The notes beneath the pieces are model-generated. The model had not been told where the DNA came from. It made no database searches and saw only the letters and a list, made by a program, of their open reading frames with translations. A stretch of DNA of 64,000 nucleotides from Trifolium pratense (Eukaryota > Streptophyta > Magnoliopsida > Fabales > Fabaceae): positions 42,678,856-42,742,855 of the forward strand of contig NC_060063.1 in assembly GCF_020283565.1 (NCBI RefSeq), in the 5' to 3' direction. Shown here one piece after another: positions 1 to 10,480 of this stretch. Each line of letters starts with the position of its first letter. Positions within the stretch are counted from its first letter, which is position 1. The translations under genes and the position numbers were made by a program.

Positions 1-1093
1 ACTCCAACTATGCTCCCAATCATCTCAGGAACAATAATCATGTTGCGAAGATGGGTCCTAACAGGTTCTGGCTTCTCACCAGGTGGTGCCTCCCTTTTCT
101 ACAATCAATTCACAGAATTAAAAAATAACAATATGAATCAACATTTCAGTCGTTTAAATTGTAAACTTAGAAGCAATATAGCAGAGAGCCCAATGGGAAG
201 GCCAACAAGGCAATCACCTAAGGCCTTAAAAAATTTAAAAATTACATAATAAAAGGCATCATCTTCATTTTTTGGGGTTGGGATAAGAAAAAAGCTCCGT
301 GTTCAACTATTTTCAAAACTAAATTAAACAATCTTATCTAAAATTAATTTGATTAATTATCAATTGAGAAAATATGAAACAAAATTGATTTATTTATTTA
401 ATAAATAATTTTGTATTTAGAAAACGTATGAAAAATAAAATGGAGTCATTTTACAAAAAATATGTTCATGAACTTTAAAAAGCCTCATATTCTTAGATCC
501 ACCTTAGAATTCCTCCTAATGTGTTGGGCTAACTAATACGTAACAAATTAATCCCTAAAATTTAAAAACACTAATCAAATCAGTTACTCATTCAAGATAT
601 CTCATAGTAAACATCAATCAGAATCAATAAAAAATCACTTGCATGTGCCAAACATTGCCAGTTCTTAATTTAATTTAATGTAAGTGACTAAATTGACCTA
701 ACAAAATAGATTTACTAGAATATTGTTTATTTTCCAGATACAACAGAAGTAATTAATAAAAAAAAAAAATGGTATCATACCGCTTTGCGAAGCCGTTTGA
801 TTAAAGACATGGGCAATCTGGTGAGACCTCTTTGGAACCTTCTACGAGGACGAGCGGTGAAGAGCTTGACGACATCAGCAGCGGACATGTCAAGGAGAGC
901 ATCCAAATCAACACCTCTGTAACTGAACTTCTTAAAAGTTCTCTTCTTTGGGATTCCGGCGGCTGCAGCATCGACCTCAACGACTTCCTGCAAAATGGAA
1001 ATTCAAATATTCAGATCCCACCATCGTTAAAAGTTCTCTTCTTTGAAAATAGATCAATTTGTCAGAAGTATTTAACAAACTCACCATCACCAT
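1..1093 (-). CDS. RPS15: 40S ribosomal protein S15 (uS19), 5' part, runs off left edge
   Basis: Small-subunit ribosomal protein uS19, which sits in the head of the cytosolic 40S subunit near the decoding site. Reading leftward: a tiny first coding exon at 1085-1093 (ATG in an AACAATGG context, GTGAGT donor), exon 2 at 781-987, exon 3 at 98 down to 1 and beyond the window. Exon 2 encodes the family signature [20 protein letters not shown] followed by [10 protein letters not shown]; exon 3 encodes [18 protein letters not shown] and [10 protein letters not shown]. Junctions AAAGCG|GTATGA and TGTAG|AAAAGG keep the frame. Several positions differ from the usual plant protein as I remember it ([16 protein letters not shown]), so this may be a diverged paralog. 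No stop or frameshift is seen. The first exon could instead be a bare ATG spliced at the upstream GTGATG. Confidence 0.9.
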
Positions 1094-1146
1094 TGTTGCT
1101 GTTGTTCTTTGCCTGCGGCTGATCACCCTGTAAGACAATTCGTATT

Positions 1147-1266
1147 TTATATAAACACTTTTATATAAACCCTCTCACTTCTATTGGATTTTGTATATGC
1201 CCAATTATATAAACGCTTTTATATAAACCCTAGCCCTCACTTCTATTGGATTTTGTATATGCCCAA
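1147..1266. repeat. 58-62-bp tandem duplication upstream of RPS15
   Basis: Two adjacent copies begin with TTATATAAACRCTTTTATA at 1147 and 1205 and end with TGTATATGCCCAA. The second copy has a 4-nt insertion (AGCC). It lies just 5' of the minus-strand RPS15 start, in its probable promoter or leader. Confidence 0.85.
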
Positions 1267-2775
1267 TTGAACCTTTGTATAAGCCCAATATCCTTTTATA
1301 TCTGTTTGTAAATTGAAATTGAATATTTCTATTTCCACGCTGCCTGTTTCTTTTATACCCCTTCTTTCCAATTTTTGCACTTAAAAACAAATTTCTATAA
1401 GTGGATCATAGTTAGAGCAACATGGGGAATGTTCTCCCGCTCCCCGTTTCCAACAATACAGTGTTTTCCCACCCGTCCCCGTAGAAATTATAAAAAAAAA
1501 TACAAAAAATAGGGCATATATTAATATATGAGTATAAATATAAGTCTCATGTAAATTATAAAAAAAAAAATTAAATATATGTATTAATTAATATATGAGT
1601 ATAAATATATGTTCGATGTAAATTACAAAAAATATTAAGTATATGTTTTAATTAATATAGAAGTATAAATAAATATGAGTTGCATAGAAAGAAAGAAAAA
1701 AACAAAAGGCTCGTCAAAAGAAATAGAAAGAAGAAAAAAAAAATTAGGCCCTCCATAGTCCGTCCACGTATTAATAAACCTCTTATTAAAATATCCGTAG
1801 AAATGTAACCCCATCAAAATTACAAAAAAATAAACCCTACATGATTATAAATGTAGGTCCCGTAACAATTTAAAAAAAAATGGTTTAGATCTTCGTAGAA
1901 AAATGTCCTCATCAAACTTACAAATAAAATACGTCTCCATATTAGTATATAGTTTTTATTTATATATTACATAGAGATTCATTTTGATATTTTTATTTTT
2001 TCAATTATTTGTAAAATTTATTTTATATTTATCTTACTTAAATATAAATAATAATATAAATTTAGGAATTTTAAAGAAACATAAGGAATGTTGTGATCAT
2101 ATACATTACATATACAATTTTCCTAAATTGTAGATAAATCGTGTTTTTAGTACCTTTTAAAAAAAGTTATTTCTTTGGTACCGAAAAATAAACAAATATA
2201 AAAAATAAAATAGATGTAACATTAATTCTGTTGCGAGTGCATCCCTATTTGAGTCTTCATATCTGAACTGTGGAGCAGCTTTTTGACCTGGAGGAATATC
2301 CCTTATTAGAGCATAAGATTCATCGAGATATAACTTGTGATACATGAACACAATAGCCGCCTATAAAAATATAAAAGATATAACATTAGTATCAAAAAAT
2401 TTCTTAAAAAAAAAATTAGTATATCAAATAATAAAGCAACCATCTATGTACTCATTGGATGCTCATGGGTGAATCTTCAAATAGCTATCTCTCCGCACAC
2501 TATAAAATCATATTCAGAAAATATATATTACAAAATATTGATAAAAAACAATAAAAAGAAAAGGGTAGATAACACCAAAAAAAAGGAAAAAAGGTAGAGA
2601 TCATTGGAAAAAAAATTAAAACAAAAAAAAAGGTAAGAAAGTAAGTATAGAATAAGATCAATGAACATGTAAGAAACTCATTTTTTTGACGCAAGAAAGA
2701 AACCGATGAAACATACAACACATGCAAATAACATATTTGTTTTTGTGTGAGGATATGCCTATAAATAATGGGGAA
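1267..2775. other. AT-rich intergenic DNA
   Basis: Low-complexity AT-rich sequence with poly-A and poly-T runs and some repeated short phrases (ATTAATATATGAGTATAAATA appears near 1520 and 1590). I see no gene or clear element here. Confidence 0.5.
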
Positions 2776-2784
2776 TGATTTGAA

Positions 2785-2940
2785 TTTTTTTTTTTGCTTT
2801 CGCACTGGTTCCGACCCACCAAAGGTGGACGACTAATCCAGCTCGTGCGTAGAGGCATGCGCACTGGCCAAACGTTGTTCTCCCTGGGAATCGAACCCGG
2901 TATTCCCCAGGTACGTCCTTGGAAGGAGCTCCTTGCCACT
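2785..2940 (-). mobile_element. tRNA-derived SINE with target-site duplication
   Basis: Read on the minus strand, a ~156-bp element starts AGTGGCAAGGAG (A-box-like), has a good pol III B box (GGGTTCGATTCCC, about 2887-2899) and ends in a short poly-A tail (poly-T on plus, 2785-2795). It is flanked by a perfect 9-bp target-site duplication TGATTTGAA at 2776-2784 and 2941-2949. That structure is diagnostic of a SINE retroposed by LINE machinery. Confidence 0.85.
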
Positions 2941-3601
2941 TGATTTGAAATTTTGAATTCACATTAATTAATGAGAGATAATTGACCACAAACGGCTAAG
3001 TCATCAGAAAACTTCTTATGTAGAGCCTCTTGAGAAAACTTTTTACGCTGAAGTTCTTGTTCATGAAACCGTATTTGTTCAGAAAAAATGTCATGAAAAC
3101 GGCCTCATTAAGTCTCAAATGGAAAGTAATGATGAAAGTTTGACTGAAAAGCGAATCCGGGTGGCAACCTATTTCAGTCTGTACCATATTTGAAAGTTAA
3201 TTTGGCAGAAGACAAGATCATCTACGTATTCAGCAAAGCGAAGATAAATGTCCTTCTCTAGGACTGCAAGAAATTGTTTCATCAACAATACTTGAGGGGT
3301 TAATGGTTTATAGATTATAGATACTGAACAAGGAGTATTTATGGAACACCGAAACACTTTAACTTCCCACTAACCCTTGGTTAATTAGTAGTGGTGTGAT
3401 ACTTTACATCTGTTATGTTTCGGCACATCTGTCTTATGCATCGATACACTTTTAATGTTGCATCAATTGGTGATGTTTCGATGCATTGTGTTAACCGATC
3501 CAACAAATTGAATTGGTTGATGCAAGATGTGCGAATTGAAGTCAATAATGTTAATGATTATGTATTCGGGGTTCTTTCCTGCCATCGTCTGGTGATTGGC
3601 A

Positions 3602-3790
3602 GAGGTTTGGGTTGCCGCCGTCGTCGTAATGGTGTATGGCGACGTCGGATCTGTGGATTACGAAGTAAAATATAGTGGCTGCCGTTGTGGGGGTGGAGGT
3701 TTGGGGTGGTCGCCGTCGTTGTAATGGTGTATTTTATTTTACGAAGTAAAATAGAGTGGCTGGCGTTGTGGGGGCGCCGTAGCCGGAGCT
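3602..3790. repeat. 95-bp GC-richer tandem duplication
   Basis: Two copies of a segment with the phrases GAGGTTTGG, CCGCCGTCGT, AATGGTGTAT, ACGAAGTAAAATA and GTTGTGGGG; the phrase GTAATGGTGTA starts at 3626 and 3721. It is GC-rich compared with the surroundings. Short open frames cross it on both strands, but none resembles a known protein. Confidence 0.7.
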
Positions 3791-5202
3791 GTCGTCGGAG
3801 ACACGTGAGGTCGTCGTCGAAATGGATGGTCGGAGTAGTTCACAGGTGGTGCCATGTTTGTGTGAAATGGTGTGTGTTGCTTAGAATTGTAACTGTATGT
3901 GATGAAATGCACATAACATACTACAGATCTTAACCATTCACTTAATCTAACGGGTTCATATGGTCCATCCTCACCGGTGAGGCACTTAAATCGCATCCTC
4001 ATGCTAGACAGCGCCGAAAAGAAAATCAATTTTGCATTCACCAACACTCAATCCTGACGGCCAAAAATATTTGTGGGAGAGTATGAAAAGTCTTGAAGGT
4101 TTGTGTGAGATTGTTGAATGAGTTTGGTATTTATATTTTCAACCAAAAAGTCTCACAAAATCCATTCAACAAAAGAGTCTATCAGAATCTATATGTTTTT
4201 GAATATCAACGGACATTTTATAAATCTAGAGAAATCTCAACCAACTGATTTCGTTGCCTTGAAAAAACAATTTTAATTGTCTTAATTGAATACAACTGAA
4301 TTTATTTATTTTTTATAAAAGTCCTGATCGGATATCTCAAGACTTTTTTATTTTTAAAAAATCTTTTAAAATCTCATGAAATCTCAATTGAATACACCCT
4401 CCTAAAAGAAACTGCTATTTTTCTCTAAAATTGTTGGTCAAATTATTATAATTGTTTTCTCTTTCTTTCTAGGAGTGATATATATTATACAAATATATAT
4501 TGGAGGAATTAAATTCTATATTAAAATTTTACATAAATTAAAAACTATTTAATATATATGTTATTGAAATCTTAATGGTAAGTAAGTTAAGAAAAACAAA
4601 AACAAAAGAAAGATTATTTTATTTGAGTTGAAACAAAAAAATCTTAATGGAGTTGAAATTGTTATCTTATTTGAGTTTTTCTCTCATTTGATATGTTATT
4701 AAATACGTTAAAATTATTGGTTTATACATTTTTTTTCTCCGATAAAAAAATAAATTTAAGCTATATCAGAGTCCGCTCCAATATTCTTGTCTAACTCCGC
4801 CACTGTGTGTCATGCGGAATCCACAGTGCAGGAGGTTCATCTAACACTAAGTAAGTCCAAAAGGTTTTTTTTTACAATAAGTCCAAAAGGCAAAAAAATA
4901 AGAATTCACAATTTTGTAAAATACTAAACAGAACAATACATAAGAGTATATGATAATACAATATAGATAACACATGACAAACGTTTAATGTACAATATTG
5001 AAAAAAATTTATCTTATACGATATTTAGTAAAAATAAAGTTATTTTAATATTTTAAATAAGTTGTACATAGGACAAAAAATTATCCTTGGTTCATTGGAG
5101 AATAAGGACCTACGATTTTGTCTCGTCCTTTACTCTCAATTTATCCAGTTAACAGTTATAAAATCAAATAGAATATAACTGAAGTTGTCTTGTTTAATCA
5201 TT
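3791..5202. other. Intergenic, no gene seen
   Basis: AT-rich sequence without a recognisable coding region. A short phrase (AATAAGTCCAAAAGG) is duplicated around 4851 and 4880. Confidence 0.4.
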
Positions 5203-5204
5203 TA

Positions 5205-5474
5205 CTCCCTCCGGTCTCATATATAAGAAACGAAAAAAAATAAATTCAAAGTCTTAATATAAGAAAAAGCAACTACAATGATTATATATATTTTGGATAT
5301 TCCAATTTTACCCCTAGTTTTATTTTATGCAAAGCTTATAATCATTAGCACGGTCTCCAAAACTTAACTTTTCTAATGATGAAAGTGAAAATGACTATTT
5401 CTTTTTAGACTTTATCCAATTTTATTAAAAAGTGTGTATTTTTTTTTGTTTCCTATATTCAAGACCGGAGGGAG
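5205..5474. mobile_element. Stowaway-type (Tc1/mariner) MITE
   Basis: Terminal inverted repeats CTCCCTCCGGTCTCATATA and its complement ending ACCGGAGGGAG, flanked by TA dinucleotides at 5203-5204 and 5475-5476. The 270-bp AT-rich interior has no coding capacity. This is the classic plant Stowaway structure, moved in trans by mariner transposases. Confidence 0.9.
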
Positions 5475-6217
5475 TAACTTTTAATAGATATTGAGCAAGT
5501 AAAATCATTTATTATGAACCATATACTAATACTTCATTTGACTAATATTTTATAAATCATTGAAGGCTATAATAGAGTGGTATCCATTTTATAGAAGGGT
5601 ATCACCTGCAGCTGAAAGGCTAGCTAGTCCTACAAATTTTGCAATTCAAAAAGGTATTGCTAAATATTGTGGTTCTTTCGACCGTTAATTTTACCTTCTC
5701 ATACATTTTTTCTGTCCTTGGGAGATTATATAGTTATCTTATCAAAAACATGTTGTGGCAAGAAAATATAAAAAAAAAATATATATTACTAATTTTAAAT
5801 TTAAAAATCAATTTAAAATATTAGATAATTCACACTAAATTGATTTTCTCTCATTCTCTAAATTAAATATGACTATAGTCATGCATTTTGATAACAAATA
5901 TTGTTGGTATCGGTTGAAAATATACATGTTGAAAAGTCCTCATTTTCCAAAAAATAACACCACAACTATATATATATACCCACAATATATCTTGTATCGA
6001 ATAATACCACTCACTTTTTTTTTCCAGGTATTAAAGACGATTATTTTTTTTATCATAAAAAAAAAAGACGATTATTTAAATCATGCATGTCATGTAAGAA
6101 TTAATATTATATATCATATATTAAAATATAAAGTGATTGTATTGTAAATTTTAATCTCTTTAATTTTATTTTTACGAAACACCTATTACATTATGTATCT
6201 ATATTATTTATTAAATA

Positions 6218-6389
6218 CCCTCTCCGATCCTAAATATAATAAACAAAACACTTTTTAGATTCATTGAAAAAAGAATGTATCTAAAAAAAGAATGTATCTA
6301 GTCTATATTATAGATCGACCAAATACATCTATATATTTTTCAATGAATCTAAAAAGTGTTTTGTTTCTTATATTTAGAACTAGAGGGAG
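6218..6389. mobile_element. Stowaway-type MITE, short foldback
   Basis: A 172-bp foldback with long inverted repeats: the left arm contains AAACACTTTTTAGATTCATT and the right arm contains its complement AATGAATCTAAAAAGTGTTT. The ends are CCCTCTCCGATCC and AACTAGAGGGAG, with flanking TA at 6216-6217 and 6390-6391. An internal direct repeat AAAAAAGAATGTATCTA occurs near the centre. Confidence 0.88.
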
Positions 6390-6391
6390 TA

Positions 6392-7366
6392 AATTATTAT
6401 ATTTGAATAATTGCATAACAAATTATAATATTATATTATTTTATCAAAATCTAATTATTATATGTTTCGTATCTGCATTAAAAAAAAAATCATATCTCAC
6501 ATGTTTTCATCTATTTTTTATGTATTTCTCCTTTTTCTTTCTTATTTTCGCACATGTACATAAAATACGAGACATTGTTCACTATTGGTTGCTATAAACA
6601 AAAATTCACTTTAAAGATAATTGAAATAATTGATATATATGCCTTACCAAAAAATAGTTGATATATAATATAGACCACAAATTAAACCTAATTAGAATAC
6701 TCACATATTTAATTATTAAGACGTACTATTATTAATCATCATAACTATACGATTTCTTGAATTTGTTTTCTTTTAACCATTTTTATTTAACTTTATGTCT
6801 TTATTTTGCTCACCTCGGTGTGTATTTTGCTAACCTAATTAGAATAATTTGATGTTTGGAGATACAAAATGTCATTAATTGAGAGTAAGATGAAAATACA
6901 AATGATTAAAAAAATGTCATGTTAACTTGTGCCCTAAGGGCACATATTAAGCTACCTAAAAATAGAAACATAGCATTTAATGATACAAAGAATTTAATGC
7001 TTAGATGAAATGAATGCACCACAAGTTCAATAAATTTTTTCTATATTTGTCTTCTTAACACGTGTCTTAAGGGCACAAGTTAACATTCTCTTTAAAAAAA
7101 TATAGAGTAAAAGTGTAAAATATAATCATAAGTATGAGATAGATATTGGAATACATGTGGTCCCCATGAGCATAGCTAGTGGTGGAAATGATCCGAACTA
7201 ACTCAAAAATAGTTCGGTACTTGGTTCGGTAATTAACTCGTTGAACTTGGTTCATGAACCAAACGAGTCGAACTTGAGTTGAAAATTAAGCTCGTTAAAC
7301 AAACGAGCTGAACTTGAACTATATATAGTTCGACTCGTTTGGTTCATGAAAAGGTCGATAGTTATA
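6392..7366. other. Intergenic; palindrome-rich block near its end
   Basis: AT-rich DNA with no gene. The segment 7180-7345 is a dense set of short inverted and direct copies of GTTCG/CGAAC and CTCGTT/AACGAG words. A similar block occurs at 42590-42790. Such blocks are common remnants of DNA transposons in plants; I cannot name the family. Confidence 0.45.
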
Positions 7367-8157
7367 TATGAGAATGATTTATAGCCATTAGATCAAAATT
7401 CAACGGTTAAGATTAAATGTCAGTTTTAAGCAACACATCTACTCAATTAATTCATTTTAATCTTTTCATCTTCTTCAAAGAAAGTTTGCAGCTCTTCATT
7501 TCTCCATGAAATTTCTGCAACTCCCTTCAATTCCTCAATTCCATTCAACTCCCTGTTTGCATCTCTTCAATTCCTCTCCCCGCCCTATTATTAGTGTTTC
7601 TCAGTTCTCACCATTTCCATTCTTTGCATTCTCGTCATTCTCACTACCTCCCTTTACTAGATATCAGACCACCCACCCACCATTATTTTTCTTTTGATTC
7701 AGTTAACCCTATAACATCCACACATCCAAGTGCTTGGATTAAATCCAATTTCCAAGACTGGATCTTTTTTAAAAAATCCAGGTTTCAATTTCAAGAATTA
7801 AGTTGATAAATTAAAATAAAAAATCAATCTTTCAAAAGTTAAACAAGTTCCAAAATCAAGAACCAATATGAGAAACCAAAAAAATGGAGAAACGAAAACC
7901 CCATGGTTGTGTTCTAAAGAATAAACTCTCATCTTGTATTTTAGAGAATTTGGAGGAAAAATAAAAAACAATGGATCTGAAAAAATAAATCTCCGTTTTC
8001 GTTTAGAAGAAAGAAAGGAAGAAGATGAGTGAGGACTAGGAAAAATAATTGAATAGTGTGAGGCTTAAATGGAACATTTAATCTTGACCCTTAAATTTTA
8101 ATCCAAAGGTCACTAATAGTTCTCACCGTTTTTACATAAAATAAAATCATTCTCATA
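7367..8157. mobile_element. Putative ~0.8-kb element with imperfect terminal inverted repeats
   Basis: The left end reads TATGAGAATGATTT and later GGTTAAGATTAAATGT. The complement of the right end reads TATGAGAATGATTTTATTTT and later GGTCAAGATTAAATGT, so the outer ~70-90 bp are imperfect inverted repeats. The interior contains CT-rich, leader-like sequence but no convincing protein. The target-site duplication is unclear. It could be a Mutator-like non-autonomous element. Confidence 0.45.
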
Positions 8158-8355
8158 ATAGAAGCCCCATATATATACTTTTGTGTTTCTGTAAGTGTGT
8201 TTTATTACTACTTTATTAAAAATTATAAGAAAAAAAAAATGTAACAACAAATCCAATGTGTGAAACAAATACCTCCATATGCCCACATTCAAATGTGTCA
8301 TATGATATGATGATATGATATAATACAAATTGCTTGCAAACAAGCAATTTCAAAA

Positions 8356-8406
8356 GTCCCACATCGAATATTTTGTAAAAGATATAGAAGAGTTTATCTA
8401 TAAAAA
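8356..8406 (+). promoter_or_regulatory. Orphan plant snRNA-type promoter (USE + TATA)
   Basis: GTCCCACATCG at 8356-8366 matches the plant Upstream Sequence Element consensus RTCCCACATCG. TATAAAAA starts at 8399, 32 nt after the USE, close to the spacing of pol II-type plant U-snRNA genes. The expected start site, about 8428, is exactly where the next TIR element begins, and no recognisable U1, U2, U4, U5 or U6 sequence follows. The same motif is also dispersed in plant genomes, so function is doubtful. Confidence 0.45.
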
Positions 8407-8427
8407 GAGTGTGAATCACAGTACATA

Positions 8428-9606
8428 GACTCTGTTTGGCAAAAATAGCGGATGGCTGATAAGTTAGCTTATGGCTGATGGTTGTTGGCTGATAGCTTAT
8501 AACTTATAGCTTATGGCTGATGGCTGATGACTGATGGCTGATAAGCTGATTGAAGTGTTTGGTAAAATTAGCGGTTCACTGACTAGTAAATGTAAAATGA
8601 CAAAGAAGGACATATAAAATCTCTTATAAAAAATTATTATTAAACCTATATCTAATTAATATTTAAAACACTTCAAATTTAGTTATTCAAATTTATTAAC
8701 TTAATATATCTTTTATTATTATTAATTTTTTTTATAAAGAATTAAAATTTATTCTTTGAAATTTTATTTTAAGTTTAATTTCATTTCATTTATTACACTT
8801 TATATAAAATATTAAACATTACATTTTTTAGGTTTTTATAACAAATACATAAAAGATAAATCAAAAGAATAAAATACATAAGAATAAATCAAAAGTACTA
8901 AAATGAAGGGGTGATAATATAGTTATGTACAAATGCGCCATCAAATATTGTCACGTAAAACAATTTTTTTTTTGGCCTTTATGTACAACAACATTTTAAA
9001 CATTTATATAGTACTACTGTATATTTTAATTTTAATTTATTTCGGATTAAATCAACATTTATCTTCATTATTTTTATGTAGGATATTTATTTTCATTATA
9101 TATAAATAAACTAATATTATACTTTTTTTTTACGCAAACTAATATTATACATAAATGCATATTTCTAGTATAGTATATTAAAAACTGACGACGTCGACCC
9201 ATCAAAAAAAAAAAAAAACTGACGACGTCGTAGAACATAGCGTAAACTATACCAATTGAAAAATAGAAAGGGTATTTATTTTATTTCATAAGAATTGGAA
9301 GCAAAATGTCAAAAAAAAAAAATATTGGAAGCAAAGGAATCACGTTTTTATTTTATATTATAATATATTAAAAAGGGTAAAAATGGATTTCAGGTAAAAT
9401 GATAAGGGTAAAAATGGAAGAAAAGATGATAAGCTATAAGATATAAGTTCATAAGCTAATTGAAATAGCTTATGGAAAATAAGCTATAAGTCACTAAAAT
9501 AAGCTATAAGTCAGTGTTGAAAAGGTTGTTACCAAACAGGTCTTTTAGCTTATAAGCCATAAGACATAAGTTATAAGTCAGTTTGGTGGTGTTGCCAAAC
9601 AGACCC
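8428..9606. mobile_element. TIR transposon, ~1.2 kb, non-autonomous
   Basis: Ends are GACTCTGTTTGGC and the complement GGGTCTGTTTGGC. Long subterminal inverted blocks are made of GCTTATAAGC/ATGGCTGAT-like words. The flanks are ATA at 8425-8427 and ATA at 9607-9609, a 3-bp duplication. The 3-bp duplication and GG-C-TGTTTGG ends suggest a PIF/Harbinger-related or hAT-like family; I am not sure which. The interior is AT-rich, without an open frame longer than a few dozen codons. ACTGACGACGTCG is repeated twice near 9185-9225. Confidence 0.65.
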
Positions 9607-9609
9607 ATA

Positions 9610-10480
9610 ATGTCCTCTTGGAATGGGATTAATAATGCTATCTTTCAAACTACACAAATTAGCAACACTAAATAGCAAAAAAAAAAAACAGGTGTCATCC
9701 TCTAAGCATGTCCACATAGGATTTTGAGTTTCAATAGGTGACAAAATTTTTACCTCAATTAGGCAATGTTTTCAAACTTGAAAGTGGAGGGAAAATTGAA
9801 TGAATGAATGATCAATGGGCCAAAATTTGAACCGAAATGCAAGGCCCATATGGTTTAGGCCCAAAACAAGGAAACAATAAAAAAACTCGGTGGCAGAAGA
9901 AAGTAGTGACAAGTCGTTTTCTTCATCTGCGATGTTTTCCTCTTCTGGCAAACAAGTAAGAAGCAAGTTTATTCAAAACAAATCAAAATCCCATATGTAT
10001 GCAAGCTTCTTCTGTTAAGATTCCTCACGGGTTTGAAATTCAAATCCAAACCCTTCCACCTCATTTAAACATCAAACTAATCTGGCTCTCAATATTTTCT
10101 TCTTTACGTATACCCTTTCTCCAATGTTAAAAATTGCCATATCGGTGCTTCCTCAAAAACCCCTATGCAGTTTTCTACTGATATCTCTGAGGAAAACAAT
10201 TTTTCCCTCCAACATGATTTTATTTGAACTCATAACCCTAAGGTAATTTCGGATTCAATATCTCCCGCCTTCATTATTTTTGGTTTAATTATTATTTTAT
10301 TGTTTTTAGGGTTTCTGTGTTCTTGGTATTTAAAGGTTTGGTTGTTCATTGAGACATTTGCACCGCAGCCAACATATTTGCCTGCCCCTCCTCTTTCTCT
10401 CTTTTTTATCGCAAAAATTATTAGATAAATATTTTCAACGCCTTTTTATTCAACAAATCCTAAATTATCTGATTTCTGAA
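9610..10480. other. Upstream region of the RPA-like gene
   Basis: About 9685-9725 resembles the phrase seen three times in the 455-bp repeat at 14.9-24.9 kb (AGGTGTCA...CTAAG..GTCCACATAGGATTTT). From 10021 the sequence becomes CT-rich and leader-like, as expected for a plant promoter and 5' UTR. A TATA box cannot be fixed with confidence. Confidence 0.4.

Noticed and set aside
2880..2900. Possible tRNA gene (good B box)
   Set aside because: No foldable cloverleaf is seen around it; the poly-A tail and 9-bp target duplication show that it is a SINE. The same reasoning applies to 56210 and 42845.
3415..4047. Three overlapping open frames of 80-100 codons
   Set aside because: They arise from the GC-rich 95-bp duplication, run on both strands and show Arg/Trp-rich low-complexity composition typical of non-coding DNA.
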